NCBI GenBank assembly: GCA_036785705.1
Contig: JAWUZG010000173.1
Span: 2,837,001 to 2,901,000 of the forward strand
Source: Acanthornis magna
Lineage: Eukaryota > Chordata > Aves > Passeriformes > Acanthizidae
DNA length: 64,000 nt
Direction: 5' to 3'
Every line of letters starts with the position of its first letter. Within the stretch, counting starts at the first letter, position 1. The position numbers and the translations under genes are program-made. The notes below the pieces were generated by a model. The model was not told the DNA's origin and made no database searches. It saw only the letters and a program-made list of their open reading frames with translations. Of this stretch, positions 1 through 9,144 are shown one piece after another.

Positions 1-144
1 CCCCAAAGGTGCTTTTGCTTGTGTTGCGGCAAACCCATGGCGGTGTTCATCTGTCAGATGGGGATGAGGGGAGCGCCCGGCCGCGCAGCGCACGCAGAGC
101 GCAGAGGGAGGAGGGCGGGGGGAGGAGGAAGGCACCGGGGAGAG

Positions 145-232
145 GGAGATGGACGGACAGACAGACGGAGAGATAGCTCGAGAGATAAATGATAGATAGA
201 GAGAGATAAATAGAACGAGATAGAGCGAGAAA
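145..232 (+). repeat. Degenerate GATA/GAGA/GACG purine-rich simple repeat
   Basis: The stretch is almost entirely variations of GACA, GATA, GAGA and AAAT, for example GATAGATAGAGAGAGATAAA. It is an impure microsatellite inside the CpG-rich block. GATA and GAGA words could bind proteins, but composition alone explains them. Confidence 0.6.
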
Positions 233-370
233 GGGGGGAAAATGGCGTCTTGGAAAGCCGGAATCCCGGAGTAAATCAAATTAACACGCAACACCCAGAG
301 CAGTCCCGGCTAATTTTAGCAGGATCCAAAATAAAATGAAAAGGAAAAAGGGGGGTGGGTAGGAGGAGAA

Positions 371-424
371 GGGGGGGATAGGGGGGCGGGGGGTGAAAGA
401 AAGGAGGAGGGGGTAAGAAGGGGG
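371..424 (+). other. Clustered G-runs, predicted G-quadruplex
   Basis: There are five separate runs of at least five G on the + strand (371-377, 381-386, 388-393, 409-413, 420-424). The first three are separated by loops of one to three bases and the others by longer purine loops. This satisfies the usual sequence rule for an intramolecular G-quadruplex. It sits inside the promoter-like block. Confidence 0.6.
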
Positions 425-685
425 AAAAAAAAACGGAGACCGAGAAAAAAAAAAGCCCCTCAATGCACTGGATAAAATCCTGGATTTGAAATCGATGGAG
501 CTGGTCTCCAGCTCTCTCGCTTTTTCTTTTCTTTTCCTTCTTTTAAAATTTTTTTTGGAGGGGGGGCTCTTTTGCTTTCTGCTTGTTGTTGTTGGTTGGT
601 TGGGAGCCTTTTGCAGGGGGGCGAGGTTGCGGGGAAGCGTTTTCGGTTTTGCTTTTCCCGGCGAGGAGTTTCAAAAATATTGGGG

Positions 686-765
686 AAAAAAAAAAAAAAG
701 GAAGAGAAAGAAAAAAAAAAAAGAAAAAAAAAAAAAAAGAAAAAGAAAAGAAAGAAAAAGAGCAA
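686..765 (+). repeat. A/G-only tract
   Basis: About 80 bases contain only A and G, mostly A-runs broken by single G or AG. It produces long lysine/glutamate/arginine false frames on + and phenylalanine/leucine false frames on -, which should not be read as genes. Confidence 0.85.
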
Positions 766-999
766 AGCCCCGCCAGGAGAAAAGGGCTGCTTGACGGCGG
801 CGAGGAAGCTTCCCTTTATCCCTGCTCTCCTGGGCTCCGGAGCGGGTGCCGGAGCTCCGGCGGGCTGCGGGGCTGCGGCCGCCCGCCCCGCTCCGCTCCG
901 CTCCCCCCGCGCCGCCCCGCGCCGGGCCGGGGGAGGGCGAAGGGAAGGCGGAGGGAAAACACCCCCTTCTCCTGATGGGGCCGGAGTCGGTGCTCGCAC

Positions 1000-1023
1000 A
1001 CTCACACAGCACACACACACACC
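1000..1023 (+). repeat. Short CA-rich microsatellite
   Basis: CA dinucleotides interrupted once by GC lie at the right side of the CpG-rich core. Confidence 0.6.
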
Positions 1024-1129
1024 CGCATCCCCTTCCCCGCTGAGAAAGGGTGCGCCTGGGGGCGGCTTTTTGCTCCCCCGCTGGTTTTTTTCCTTTCTCT
1101 GTCTTTTATTTTGTCTTTTTGGTCTGGTT

Positions 1130-1147
1130 CCCCCCCCCCCCCCCCCC
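1130..1147 (+). repeat. C18 homopolymer run
   Basis: There are eighteen consecutive C, followed by CACCGCCACCCCCC. Further C-runs follow at about 1537-1561 and 1720-1734. Such runs are prone to length error in sequencing and can form i-motif or, on the other strand, G-quadruplex structures. Confidence 0.8.
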
Positions 1148-1311
1148 ACCGCCACCCCCCTCCCTCCCTGCAAGGGGCGGTGATTTGCTTAAGCAGATCT
1201 GGGGGGCTGATGTCTCTCTCTTTCCTCTGTTTCTATCGCTCGCTCCCGGAGTCCTGCAGCACTGGGGGCGGGGGAGGGGGCGAAGTGTGGGGAATAAATG
1301 GTAATGATCAG

Positions 1312-1324
1312 ACACACACACACG

Positions 1325-1358
<34 letters not shown>
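1312..1358 (+). repeat. (CA)n microsatellite
   Basis: CA units run across about 47 bases with one GCT interruption near the left end. It is an ordinary dinucleotide repeat at the edge of the CpG-rich block. Confidence 0.9.
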
Positions 1359-1359
<1 letters not shown>

Positions 1360-1536
1360 TCGGTGTGGCTGCAATGCTCAGCTCTGGGTTAATGTACTCA
1401 ACAGTGCCACTACCTGACACAACTGCAGCACTGATGGGGGCAGGGGAGAAAAGGCAGAGGAGGTGAGATTCAGGGCAGGGCTATTTATCCCATTTATCCC
1501 ACTCCAAGCTCAATCTCTCCCACGCCCTCCCACCCG

Positions 1537-1566
1537 CCCCCCCCGCCCCCCCCCCCCCCCCACCCC
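1537..1566 (+). repeat. C-rich tract
   Basis: About 27 of 30 bases are C, with single G and A breaks. It resembles the runs at 1130 and 1720. Confidence 0.7.
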
Positions 1567-1719
1567 AGGCCCCCATGTGCTTTCCACTGTGAGCTCACGA
1601 CCTGTGCGAGAGATTTTTGGGATACAGAGACTGCTCTTCAGACCACATTGAGAATTCCTTTTCTGGGGCTGGGGGAGATAAGCAAGGACTCTCAACCCCT
1701 AACTTAAGGGCTAAATCCA

Positions 1720-1734
1720 CCCCCCCCCCCCCCC
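1720..1734 (+). repeat. C15 homopolymer run
   Basis: Fifteen consecutive C lie within otherwise unique sequence. This is the last of the C-runs that cluster in the first 1.8 kb. Confidence 0.75.
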
Positions 1735-1747
1735 ACCTTTCAGAATG

Positions 1748-2282
1748 GACCTGTAACAGTGCACAAAATACAACACAAACTCAGCTGCAACCCTGTGGAG
1801 CTGAACAAAATCTGAGCTGTTGGGCTTTTCCTTTCCCACCCTTGCTCTGCCAGCAGTCTGGATGATGCTGCCTTTTGGGTTGCCAGCTGGGCAAACCTTT
1901 ACTCACAGGAGTAAATTGTTGGCTTGCCTGAGTAACCACAGAAATGATGAGGAGGAACCCCCAGAGGAGGAAAGGCTTGTGGGATGGAGCTGTGGAATTG
2001 TATTTACAGAGGGAGATAACATTCCAGAGTCAGGAGGGGGAATGTAGGGAGTACCCCACCGTGTTCCCCTCCATGATCAATCCCTCGCAAAGATGGTGCC
2101 ACATGGTTCAGTGTCCCAGACTACTGGAGGAGCCCCAAAATACACCAAGTCTCTTCTCTTTGCTCTGGGACAGATGGTAGATTCAGGCCATCATCCTGAG
2201 TGACCTGAATTCAGCGTGCAGCTGATGCAAGGGCTGACCCTCACCTGTCATGGAAGCTTATTCATGTGCCATTATCCCTTAC
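1748..2282. other. Unique sequence without recognised feature
   Basis: The short overlapping frames on + in this stretch do not resemble a known protein and have no supporting splice pattern that I can see. Confidence 0.5.
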
Positions 2283-2283
2283 G

Positions 2284-2670
2284 TCATAGAATCATAAAAT
2301 TCTGTGGCTTGGAAGGGACCTTAAAGATCTTGTTCCACGCCCTGCCATGGGCAGGGATACCTTTCACTATCCCTAGTTGCTCCAAATTCCAATCGCACTT
2401 GGCTTTGAACACTTCCAGGAATGTGGCAGCCACAGCTTCTCTGGGCAACCTGTGCCAGGGCCTCACCACCCTCAGAGCAAAGAGTTTCTTGCTTACATCC
2501 CATCTGAACTGGTCCTCTTTCAGTTCCAAGCCATTCCCCCTTGTCCTGTCACTCCACACCCATGTAAAAATTCCTCTCCCTCTCTCTTGGAGACCCTTTA
2601 GGCACTGGAAGGGGCTCTAAGGTCTCCCCAGAGTCTTCTCCTCTCCAGACTGAAAACTACTCTCTCATGC
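2284..2670 (-). mobile_element. CR1 LINE fragment (end of ORF2 plus 3' tail)
   Basis: The left end carries the CR1 tail in reverse (TCATAGAATCATAAAATTCT). The - strand frame from about 2550 reads DRTRGNGLELKEDQF...RVVRPWHRLPREAV, which is the conserved C-terminal end of the CR1 ORF2 polyprotein (endonuclease/reverse transcriptase) as known from birds. The element is 5'-truncated, as most CR1 copies are, and is not active. The right border is set where similarity fades after CTCTCCAGACTGAA. Confidence 0.92.
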
Positions 2671-4573
2671 AACAGAGAGAGTTGCAATAGGAGAAGCAGC
2701 AGATCCACCACTCAGGTCCCAGTCTAACATCAAATTGGTACAAGAGATTTGTGGGCCCATGAGATGCCAACACAGCCCTCACCAACCCTCAGCAGACTCA
2801 ACTGCGTGGGTGAGTATGTGCCCTGAGCCCCACTGCGTTCAAGGGAAAATTTCTGGATAAAAACCACACACGAAGCCATCTCTTCCCTTTGGATCTACCC
2901 GCATGACTGACATCTGCTGAGACACCTGAAAATCCCAAACAGAGGAGCTGAGAGGCAGCAGGCTGTGCCTGTCCTTCTCTCATGGCCCTTTCCTCATGCT
3001 TTCCTCCACTGATAGGAGAAAACAAATCAATAAAATACACAAGAAACCCCCCAAATGGTGACCAACAGATCAACCCCATCTCCATCCCAAACAAGTACGC
3101 AACTCACAAACTTTCGGATCGGAAATGTCACACTGAAAATGTTGACATTTCTGACTGAAACCAAACAAGGATTGTCATTTCCAATCAGCTCTTTGACATG
3201 GAAGGGAGGCTTGTTTGTTTGAATTAAATCACCCAACTGGAGCTACATTTTGTCATTTTGTATCTAAACAAAACAAAAAAGAAACAGTTTCAACATTTCT
3301 TGGCAGAACTGCCGGTGACATTTCTTGTGAAGAATTCTGGTTTTGAAAACTTTTGGCAGGTGAACTCTGCGTAAAGAGCCCCACTGACCATCATCTTCCT
3401 CCTTGGAATACTCTGACACATGGTTATGAAATTATTGTCTTGATTAAGTTAACACAGAAAACCAAATTATGGAACAAAATATTAAAAAAAAAGAGATAAA
3501 GAAAAAAAAAACTTTTGCTTTCCCTTTGTTAAAAAATATTTTTATTATATTCAATAAATTAAAGGTAAAAAGTGTTTTGTGAGCCTTTTCTCCTTTTCTC
3601 TTGTATTTATTTTCTTCTGGAGAGCATATGCATACATAAACAAATGTATTTAAGAAGTTCCACATAAATAATTTCAAAGTGAGTTCAATTTAGGAAGCAA
3701 TGGAGATAATTACTTATTTAATACGCATTTTGAACACATGGCAGAGTTTAAAGAAACCAAAATAAGAACTACTCATACCTAGTAAAGGAAGTTTGTGATT
3801 CACTCGAAGTTATTTTTAGGCCTGTCAAATGTGTAACTGAAAGAAAAAAAAAATCACACCTGGTTACTTTTACTTGTAGACATCAAACTCTGTCAGAATA
3901 AATTTCATAAGCAGAAAAAGACCCATCCCTTTGAGTGGTCACCTTGTAGGACACGTGTGCATAAATCATTGTGAATCAGTGCTGACATCAAAGGTTTTCT
4001 GACCTGTGGTTTTGTCTTCTAGATCTAGAAAATTTTCCCTCTTTCAAAAAACCTCCTCCCTCTGTCTCTGCTGTGTGTCAAGGAGTTCAATCTAAGTGGA
4101 TAATATCAAAGAGGAAGTTTTCTCCTCTTTGTTATTTTCACTTAAAAAATATGATGGCATTCATAAAGTTGGTTTGGTTCTGCAGCAGACCTGAGATGGG
4201 TTTCCTATTTGTGCCTAACAGTCTACACATAACCTTGACTGCATGAGACAGATGTTTTATAATGAAGGCCATGAGCCTGTTATTTTTATATAAATAGCAT
4301 ATTGACTTAAATAGCTGTCTAAGTCTCCCTAGGTTCAAGGTATGAATTAAAATTATGCAGAATTATTGGGTGATTTGTAAGTCAATGTGAAAGATGAAGA
4401 AAAAAGATCTTGTGAGGCCCCCAGTAAAACAATGGTAACTTTCTAAGATACAAAAATACGAACAGATTATTTTAAGTATCTATTTAATATTACAATTGCT
4501 TAAAACAGATATTTTCTTCCTGTATTTTGGCTTCTCAGATATCTAGCAGACCTCTGAGATTTATATAGAAGAG
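2671..4573. other. AT-rich unique sequence
   Basis: Short A- and T-runs and stop-rich frames dominate. No exon, RNA gene or repeat family is recognised here. Confidence 0.5.
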
Positions 4574-4594
4574 ATCTATCTATCTATCTATCTA

Positions 4595-4628
<34 letters not shown>

Positions 4629-4645
4629 CTCTATCTGTCCATCAT
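4574..4645 (+). repeat. Compound tetranucleotide microsatellite (ATCT)n(GTCT)n
   Basis: About six ATCT units are followed by about six GTCT units and then decaying ATCT/ATCC units. The change from ATCT to GTCT is a clean switch at about 4598, typical of a point change that spread through slippage. Confidence 0.92.
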
Positions 4646-5869
4646 CCTACAATCATTTATTTATTAAGTACACTCACACAACCAAAATTTCAGACATACA
4701 AATTTCCAACTCTTTGAATCCCACTACAGTGTAAGCAATGAGCCATCATGTTTCAAGACAAGTGAAAACAGGGGCGAAATGTGAACATATTTCAATCCTC
4801 TCTTTTGTTTTTCCATCAAAAAATGGAAATCCAACTGTTTGGACAAATTAGAAATAACAGTGATTTTTAAAGTTGCCCTTTTATTTTATAAATCTTTCTG
4901 ACATCTGGTATCGAGTTTCAACATTGTTGTGTGAACAATGACAGGCGAGAATCAAAATCCAGGGCCAAGGGGTTAGAAATCAAGTGCAAAACTAATTGTG
5001 GAAGACATAACTCCCCTCTTTTGGTTAATTCCCTGTGGGTTTAGGGCATTTACAGCCACAGAATCCCCAAACCATTTATCTTGCACATTATTTTGATAAC
5101 TGAGACCTGACACCCTTGCCTCAGCACCTTCTTGACACTGACAGAGACTGTGTCATGTTCACTACTGTCCAAAACTGAGAGGATTTTATCTCCAATTTCT
5201 CAACCAGGACAATTAGAAGAAAACTTTGGTAGTGTGACAACCAGTATTAGGGCATGGGAGATGACTTCATGGGAGGCTGAGGTCCAGATCCAGGCTTTCT
5301 TATCTATCTGATCTCTCCACATCCTTCTTCCCACTGTGGGGGTGGTGTCTGAACATTTCTCTGCGCACAAAAGTTGTAACGCTCGGTGACGCAGCTCTTG
5401 CTGACACATCAGCAGAGCACCAGGCCCTGCCCTTTGCTCAGGCTGCTCAGACACTCCTGTCCTTTTTGAAACTCTCTGAATATTCGCTCTTTCAGCATCC
5501 ATCAGTTTGCCACTGCTCTTACTGTGTGACGATGTTCCTCAGTCTTCCCTGAGAAAATGAGTGACTCTGATTTCTAAAGTGCATTAAATTCTTTCCCTCA
5601 TTAAAAAAAAAAGCTACAAAGAAACTAATTACTAATAAGTATCAAAACCCATCCTGGATTCTCATGTGCACCAATGCCTTGTGATGATGTGGATTTCCAT
5701 CACAGTTTTCACACAGATCACAATTTTGCATCTCTATATGTGTATAGCCTTGAATACACATACTTATGTATATCTAAGCTTTCTAAACTAGCATAGAAGC
5801 ACCAACAGGAAGCACAAAACATGAGCAGAAATGTAACATCAGTCAATGAGGCACAGGACAGGCAGGAGG
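4646..5869. other. Unique sequence, with an inverted pair of SOX-like words
   Basis: No gene or repeat family is recognised. A perfect 7-bp inverted repeat, CATTGTT / AACAATG with a 5-base spacer, lies at 4922-4940. A 100-residue - strand frame at 5200-5502 does not resemble a known protein and is treated as chance. Confidence 0.5.
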
Positions 5870-5899
5870 TAATTGAAAACTACATAATTTAGGATAGGG

Positions 5900-6195
5900 A
5901 GTGAATGGAAATACTGGATCTATTTGGGAATTTTGGCTATAAAGAATTGTTTAATCTAGCTGGGGAAGTCATAAAAGGAATTGATAACTAGAAGCTGAAT
6001 TCAGAGAAAATATCACATTGCAATGAAGATGTACGAGGTTCATAGCAATTAATCACTTCAGAAACTTAATAGAAGGATAGGTAAAAATCACCATCTCGTG
6101 ACATTTTCAGCTTGGAGACTGGATGGCTTCCTAGAAGATATGTTTTAGCCAAGCAAAAGTAATTGGGTTCAGGACAGGAGCAGACATGAAATGAG
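5900..6195 (+). mobile_element. Old CR1-like LINE relic (end of ORF2 and 3' UTR)
   Basis: The words around 6112-6160 (GGAGACTGGATGGCTTCCTA, then AGAAGATATGTTTTAGCC) match the ORF2 end and following 3' UTR of old reptile/bird CR1 lineages as I remember them, where the protein ends in a DWM-F-L-DM pattern. It is heavily decayed and the left border is a guess. It lies directly before a second relic that carries an earlier part of the ORF2 order, so two insertions or a rearrangement are likely. Confidence 0.5.
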
Positions 6196-6199
6196 TTAA

Positions 6200-6660
6200 G
6201 AACTGCCTAACTGACAGATCTCTGAAAGCAATTGTCAATGCAGAATTATGGCCAAAGAAGAGTGTTACTAGGGTTTCCTCTTATGCTATTCATCAGTGAT
6301 CTGAAAGTAAATATAAAGCTACTCCTGATGACATTTGTAGATGACATTATGGTCACTGAAATAGCAAAGAATGAGAGTCCAGGGTGGTCTGACGTAGCAA
6401 ACAGCTCCTGTCTTGTGCACGTAATTATATTATAATGTACTAAGATTCTTCTTGCAAACACAGAACGAAAACCTGGACAAGCCTGGCACTGCCAGCTTTG
6501 AGTTGGACCCAAAAACCTGAAAGTGCTGATGTGAGTCTTGGGTTGAATTTTAGAGGCTCTCTATGGGTCTCACTGCTGCATTTTGAGATATATGGTGACA
6601 AAATTGGAGAGGGTATAGAAAAGAGAAGAAAAAAAAAGGTAAAATGGAGAAAAAAATATT
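6200..6660 (+). mobile_element. CR1 LINE reverse-transcriptase relic
   Basis: A short + frame at 6232-6435 reads LMLFISDLKVNIKLLLMTF then VDDIMVTEIA. This fits the reverse-transcriptase palm pattern of CR1 (LFNIFINDL...K FADD T), and the FVDD catalytic motif falls at 6334-6345. Further right, an out-of-frame stretch near 6595-6630 reads GDKIGEGIEKRRKK, resembling the DKLERVQRRA-type segment later in the same domain. Frameshifts and stops make it non-functional. Its divergence suggests a much older insertion than the 2.3- or 58-kb copies. Confidence 0.65.
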
Positions 6661-7039
6661 TGAGGGCAAGGGTTGAGGAATTATGTCCAGCTGTCAGAAA
6701 CATATTTGATTACAGATGGAAAAATGTCAGAAAATTAAATGGTACGAAAGGACCGGACTTAGGTACCTAATCTCTCAAAGGAAGAGGATTGGGACCATTT
6801 CTGTCTTCAACATTTTCTAAATGACAGTTTAATTGAGCCCTTCTCACTGTAAATTCAACTAGTTCCTAACTCTGTCCACACACTGCAATTGGAAGACCTC
6901 GCTCAAACACTTGGGGTCCACTTTGGGGCTGAGTGTTACATTGCCCATGTGCAATTCTGGATTTGACCTGGGATTCCTTTCTGAAAATAAAGGTTAGCTG
7001 AGTAAAATAGAACTATCCTTTAGCCTGAACCACGATGAA

Positions 7040-7118
7040 TCTCTGATCAGCCTGACCGGCTGGAGACAGCCTAGATGGCCTTCATGGTCCTTTCTGGCTT
7101 GGCAGCCTTGGAAATGAA
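7040..7118 (+). mobile_element. Possible tail of an old CR1/L2-type element
   Basis: The words GACAGCCTAGATGGCCTTCA and TGGTCCTTTCTGGCTTGG resemble the 3' end shared by old amniote LINE/SINE families (AGACTAGATGGTC-CATGGTCCCTTCTGGCCTTGG). I rely on memory for that consensus. It may be the true tail of the relics to its left. Confidence 0.45.
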
Positions 7119-8837
7119 TTTGCAGAAGAACTGTGTAAATGTCTCTTGAACCTTTCATGACAGCAATGTGTATACACTCCATTTCTCAAGGGAGCTGCCA
7201 CATAGCACCAAGAAAATCTTAGTACACCAAGGTGAAAGCAGCCATCCAATGACTAAAGAAAGACTGCCATACGATTAGGTCAAATCATGACCTTTCCTAA
7301 GGAACTGTTGAACAACTGAACTAGGAGGGTTTTGCTTCGGCTGGATTTGGCTCAGAAAATTTCTCCAACCCAAGATGGATTTCTTGGTACAGGAAGGAAC
7401 ACAGCCTTGGTTAGACCCACTGGTGATGTGTGATTTCATTTCCAACCTGTTTAAACCAGAGCAGACACCCAAACCTTGTCTTCCAGGCCACTGCTCCAAG
7501 TATGACACAGCTAGCTCTTATTGGAGGGTCTGTCTTTGTATTTTATTAGGTTGTTCTTTTAGGCATGGATAACATAAATTGAATGAGAAATAATTGATTT
7601 ATCTTGTCCAAGTGTGTTCTCAGTCCCACGGAGAGGCTAACAATTTTTATTTCTCCTGAAATAACACAGAATGGCCTTGGCTTTATTAAAATATATGTAC
7701 CCTGTCCTTCCTAAAAATAGTAATAATTTAAAAAAACTACAACAAAACCCACACCAAAAATCTTCAAAGAATAAGAAAATGTCTTCTTCCTTGGTCTGTA
7801 TGATTTTCTTGGGTCTGTCACACAGCAGGAGACACCGACCACAAGATAAAATCAGCAGTAAGAGGGTGAGCTGAGGTTGGCCTCAAAAATTACTTGAAGG
7901 GAAAAAACAAATGAGCATGTTCACATGCTATTAGTAATGTGTAAAATCCTTCAGATGGCAATGGATAATATCCATGTGGATATCCATCCATGGGTAATAG
8001 GCATATGGAGAATAACCTGTTCTCAATATCTGTGCACCTTCTTAATCTAAAATGTAAATCATCCTAGCCATTCCTTCCCTCCCAGGGCTTTGCAAAACTC
8101 GACACATGGATGCTTTATATGCTTAAATTATTCACCATTGTTGTGGGACATCTGAAACTTTTGAAGATGGAAACATGAGGAACAAGGTGGATCTTGTTTC
8201 AGCGTGGAGCTCTGTCTGAATAGCAGTTTGCAAACATTCTTCGGGGAGCTTGGCACCGTGCGCCAGGGCCAACCCCTGCCAGCCCGTGCTCACAGGGAAC
8301 AAGATCCCACAAGGCCAGAGCGCAATATTTGGCAAGAATAACTGCTGGTATGAAGCCTCTGTCATCTGTGCTGGATCTCCTCTCAGGGACAGCACTGTTC
8401 CCAGCCAGGCAGGGCAGGTTCAGGTTGGTCAGTGCACAGGGGGGATGTTTGAGCCCTTACCAGGGCAAGCTGTAGCACACCCAGCAGAAAACAGATTATA
8501 TTTATCAGTTCCAGGTCTACAGCAGAGCCTGGGGATACTTACTTTTGCCTTTTCTCCCTTTTCGTTGTCCATCGTCATTTCCTGACACTCCCAGGGTGAC
8601 AATCAGCCCTGGCATCGGGTGATGCAGAGATGCTCTGATTCAGAGGGAGCAGCCCGAGTGACCCAGCTCCCCTTCCCGAGGGAAAACCAGGCAAGAAATT
8701 CCAGGTCTGAAAAACCAGCAGCTGAATGATCCGCCGTGTTCCAGTCCAGGGAAAGGGTTGCACAACTTTTAATCTCACATCCCGGCCATTTATCAGTGTT
8801 TTCTTGCAGTTTCTTTACCACCAAGTTAAAATCTGGG
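7119..8837. other. Unique sequence without recognised gene
   Basis: Several 60-111-residue frames occur (longest at 8250-8585 on +), but none resembles a known protein and strands conflict. The part from 8200 to 8720 is richer in G+C than its surroundings and leads into the CpG cluster near 9.0 kb. Confidence 0.45.
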
Positions 8838-8839
8838 GG

Positions 8840-8843
8840 AAAA

Positions 8844-8875
<32 letters not shown>

Positions 8876-8877
8876 AA
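8840..8877 (+). repeat. Poly-A run
   Basis: Twenty-three A, one G, and fourteen A occur in succession. No LINE body or SINE-like body is recognised immediately upstream on +, so I cannot say it is a retrotransposon tail; a plain homopolymer is possible. Confidence 0.85.
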
Positions 8878-8984
8878 GGAAAGAAAACCGAAACCAAAGA
8901 AACCAACCCAAATGTGTGCGTGGGGCTGAGGGGGTGGGATTTGCCTCACGGCTACAGCACTGCCTTGCCTGTTCAGCTTGCCCT

Positions 8985-9144
8985 TTTCCGCGGCAGCCCG
9001 CGTAACTCGCGGATTTTTGGGAGGTTTTGGTTGAACAGCCATGAAGCATTGCCCTCTGCCGGCAGGTCGCACACCTGGCTGCGAGCGGCTCCCGCAGCGC
9101 CCGTGCTCGGGAGGGGATTCAAACCTCAAACGCTTTATATAAAG
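8985..9144. promoter_or_regulatory. Isolated CpG cluster with a TATA-type palindrome
   Basis: About 15 CpG dinucleotides lie within 160 bases, including CCGCGG, CCCGCG and TCGCGG, while the flanks have almost none. At its right edge is the perfect 12-bp palindrome CTTTATATAAAG (9133-9144), which contains a TATA box readable on either strand. On - this would place a start site about 30 bases away inside the CpG cluster. It could be a small unmethylated promoter or enhancer. No coding exon is recognised next to it. Confidence 0.4.

Larger units (their letters stand above)
1..1210. promoter_or_regulatory. CpG-rich promoter-like block, possible first exon of an unidentified gene
   Basis: This block is sharply richer in G+C and CpG than the rest of the window, most of all at 780-960, where runs of CCGCTCCG- and GCCGCCC-type sequence occur. 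That is the usual look of a vertebrate housekeeping or developmental-gene promoter. It also holds G-runs, A/G-only tracts and C-runs (listed separately). At the left edge frame 1 on the + strand is open from base 1 to about 189, and the - strand has ATG codons at about 25-40 with a frame that stays open to base 1. Either could be the edge of a coding exon cut by the window. I could not match either reading to a protein family, so neither gene nor direction is assigned. If the gene runs leftward, the rest of the window is its upstream desert; if rightward, it is a long first intron. Confidence 0.6.

Noticed and set aside
1..90. Possible identification of the left-end frame as the start of a C2H2 zinc-finger regulator (MSRRKQ-type N terminus)
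   Set aside because: The residues on - (MNTAMGLPQHKQKHLW) do not match the MSRRKQ-type start in order or frame; only a loose basic/histidine similarity exists.
460..1183. Long overlapping frames of 203-237 residues on both strands in the CpG-rich block
   Set aside because: They consist of proline, glycine, arginine, lysine or phenylalanine runs generated by C-, G-, A/G- and T-tracts, occur in several frames at once, and have no domain.
9095..9130. GGTTTGAATCC on - resembling a tRNA B box
   Set aside because: No A box at the right distance and no cloverleaf could be drawn; one base differs from the invariant GGTTCGA core.
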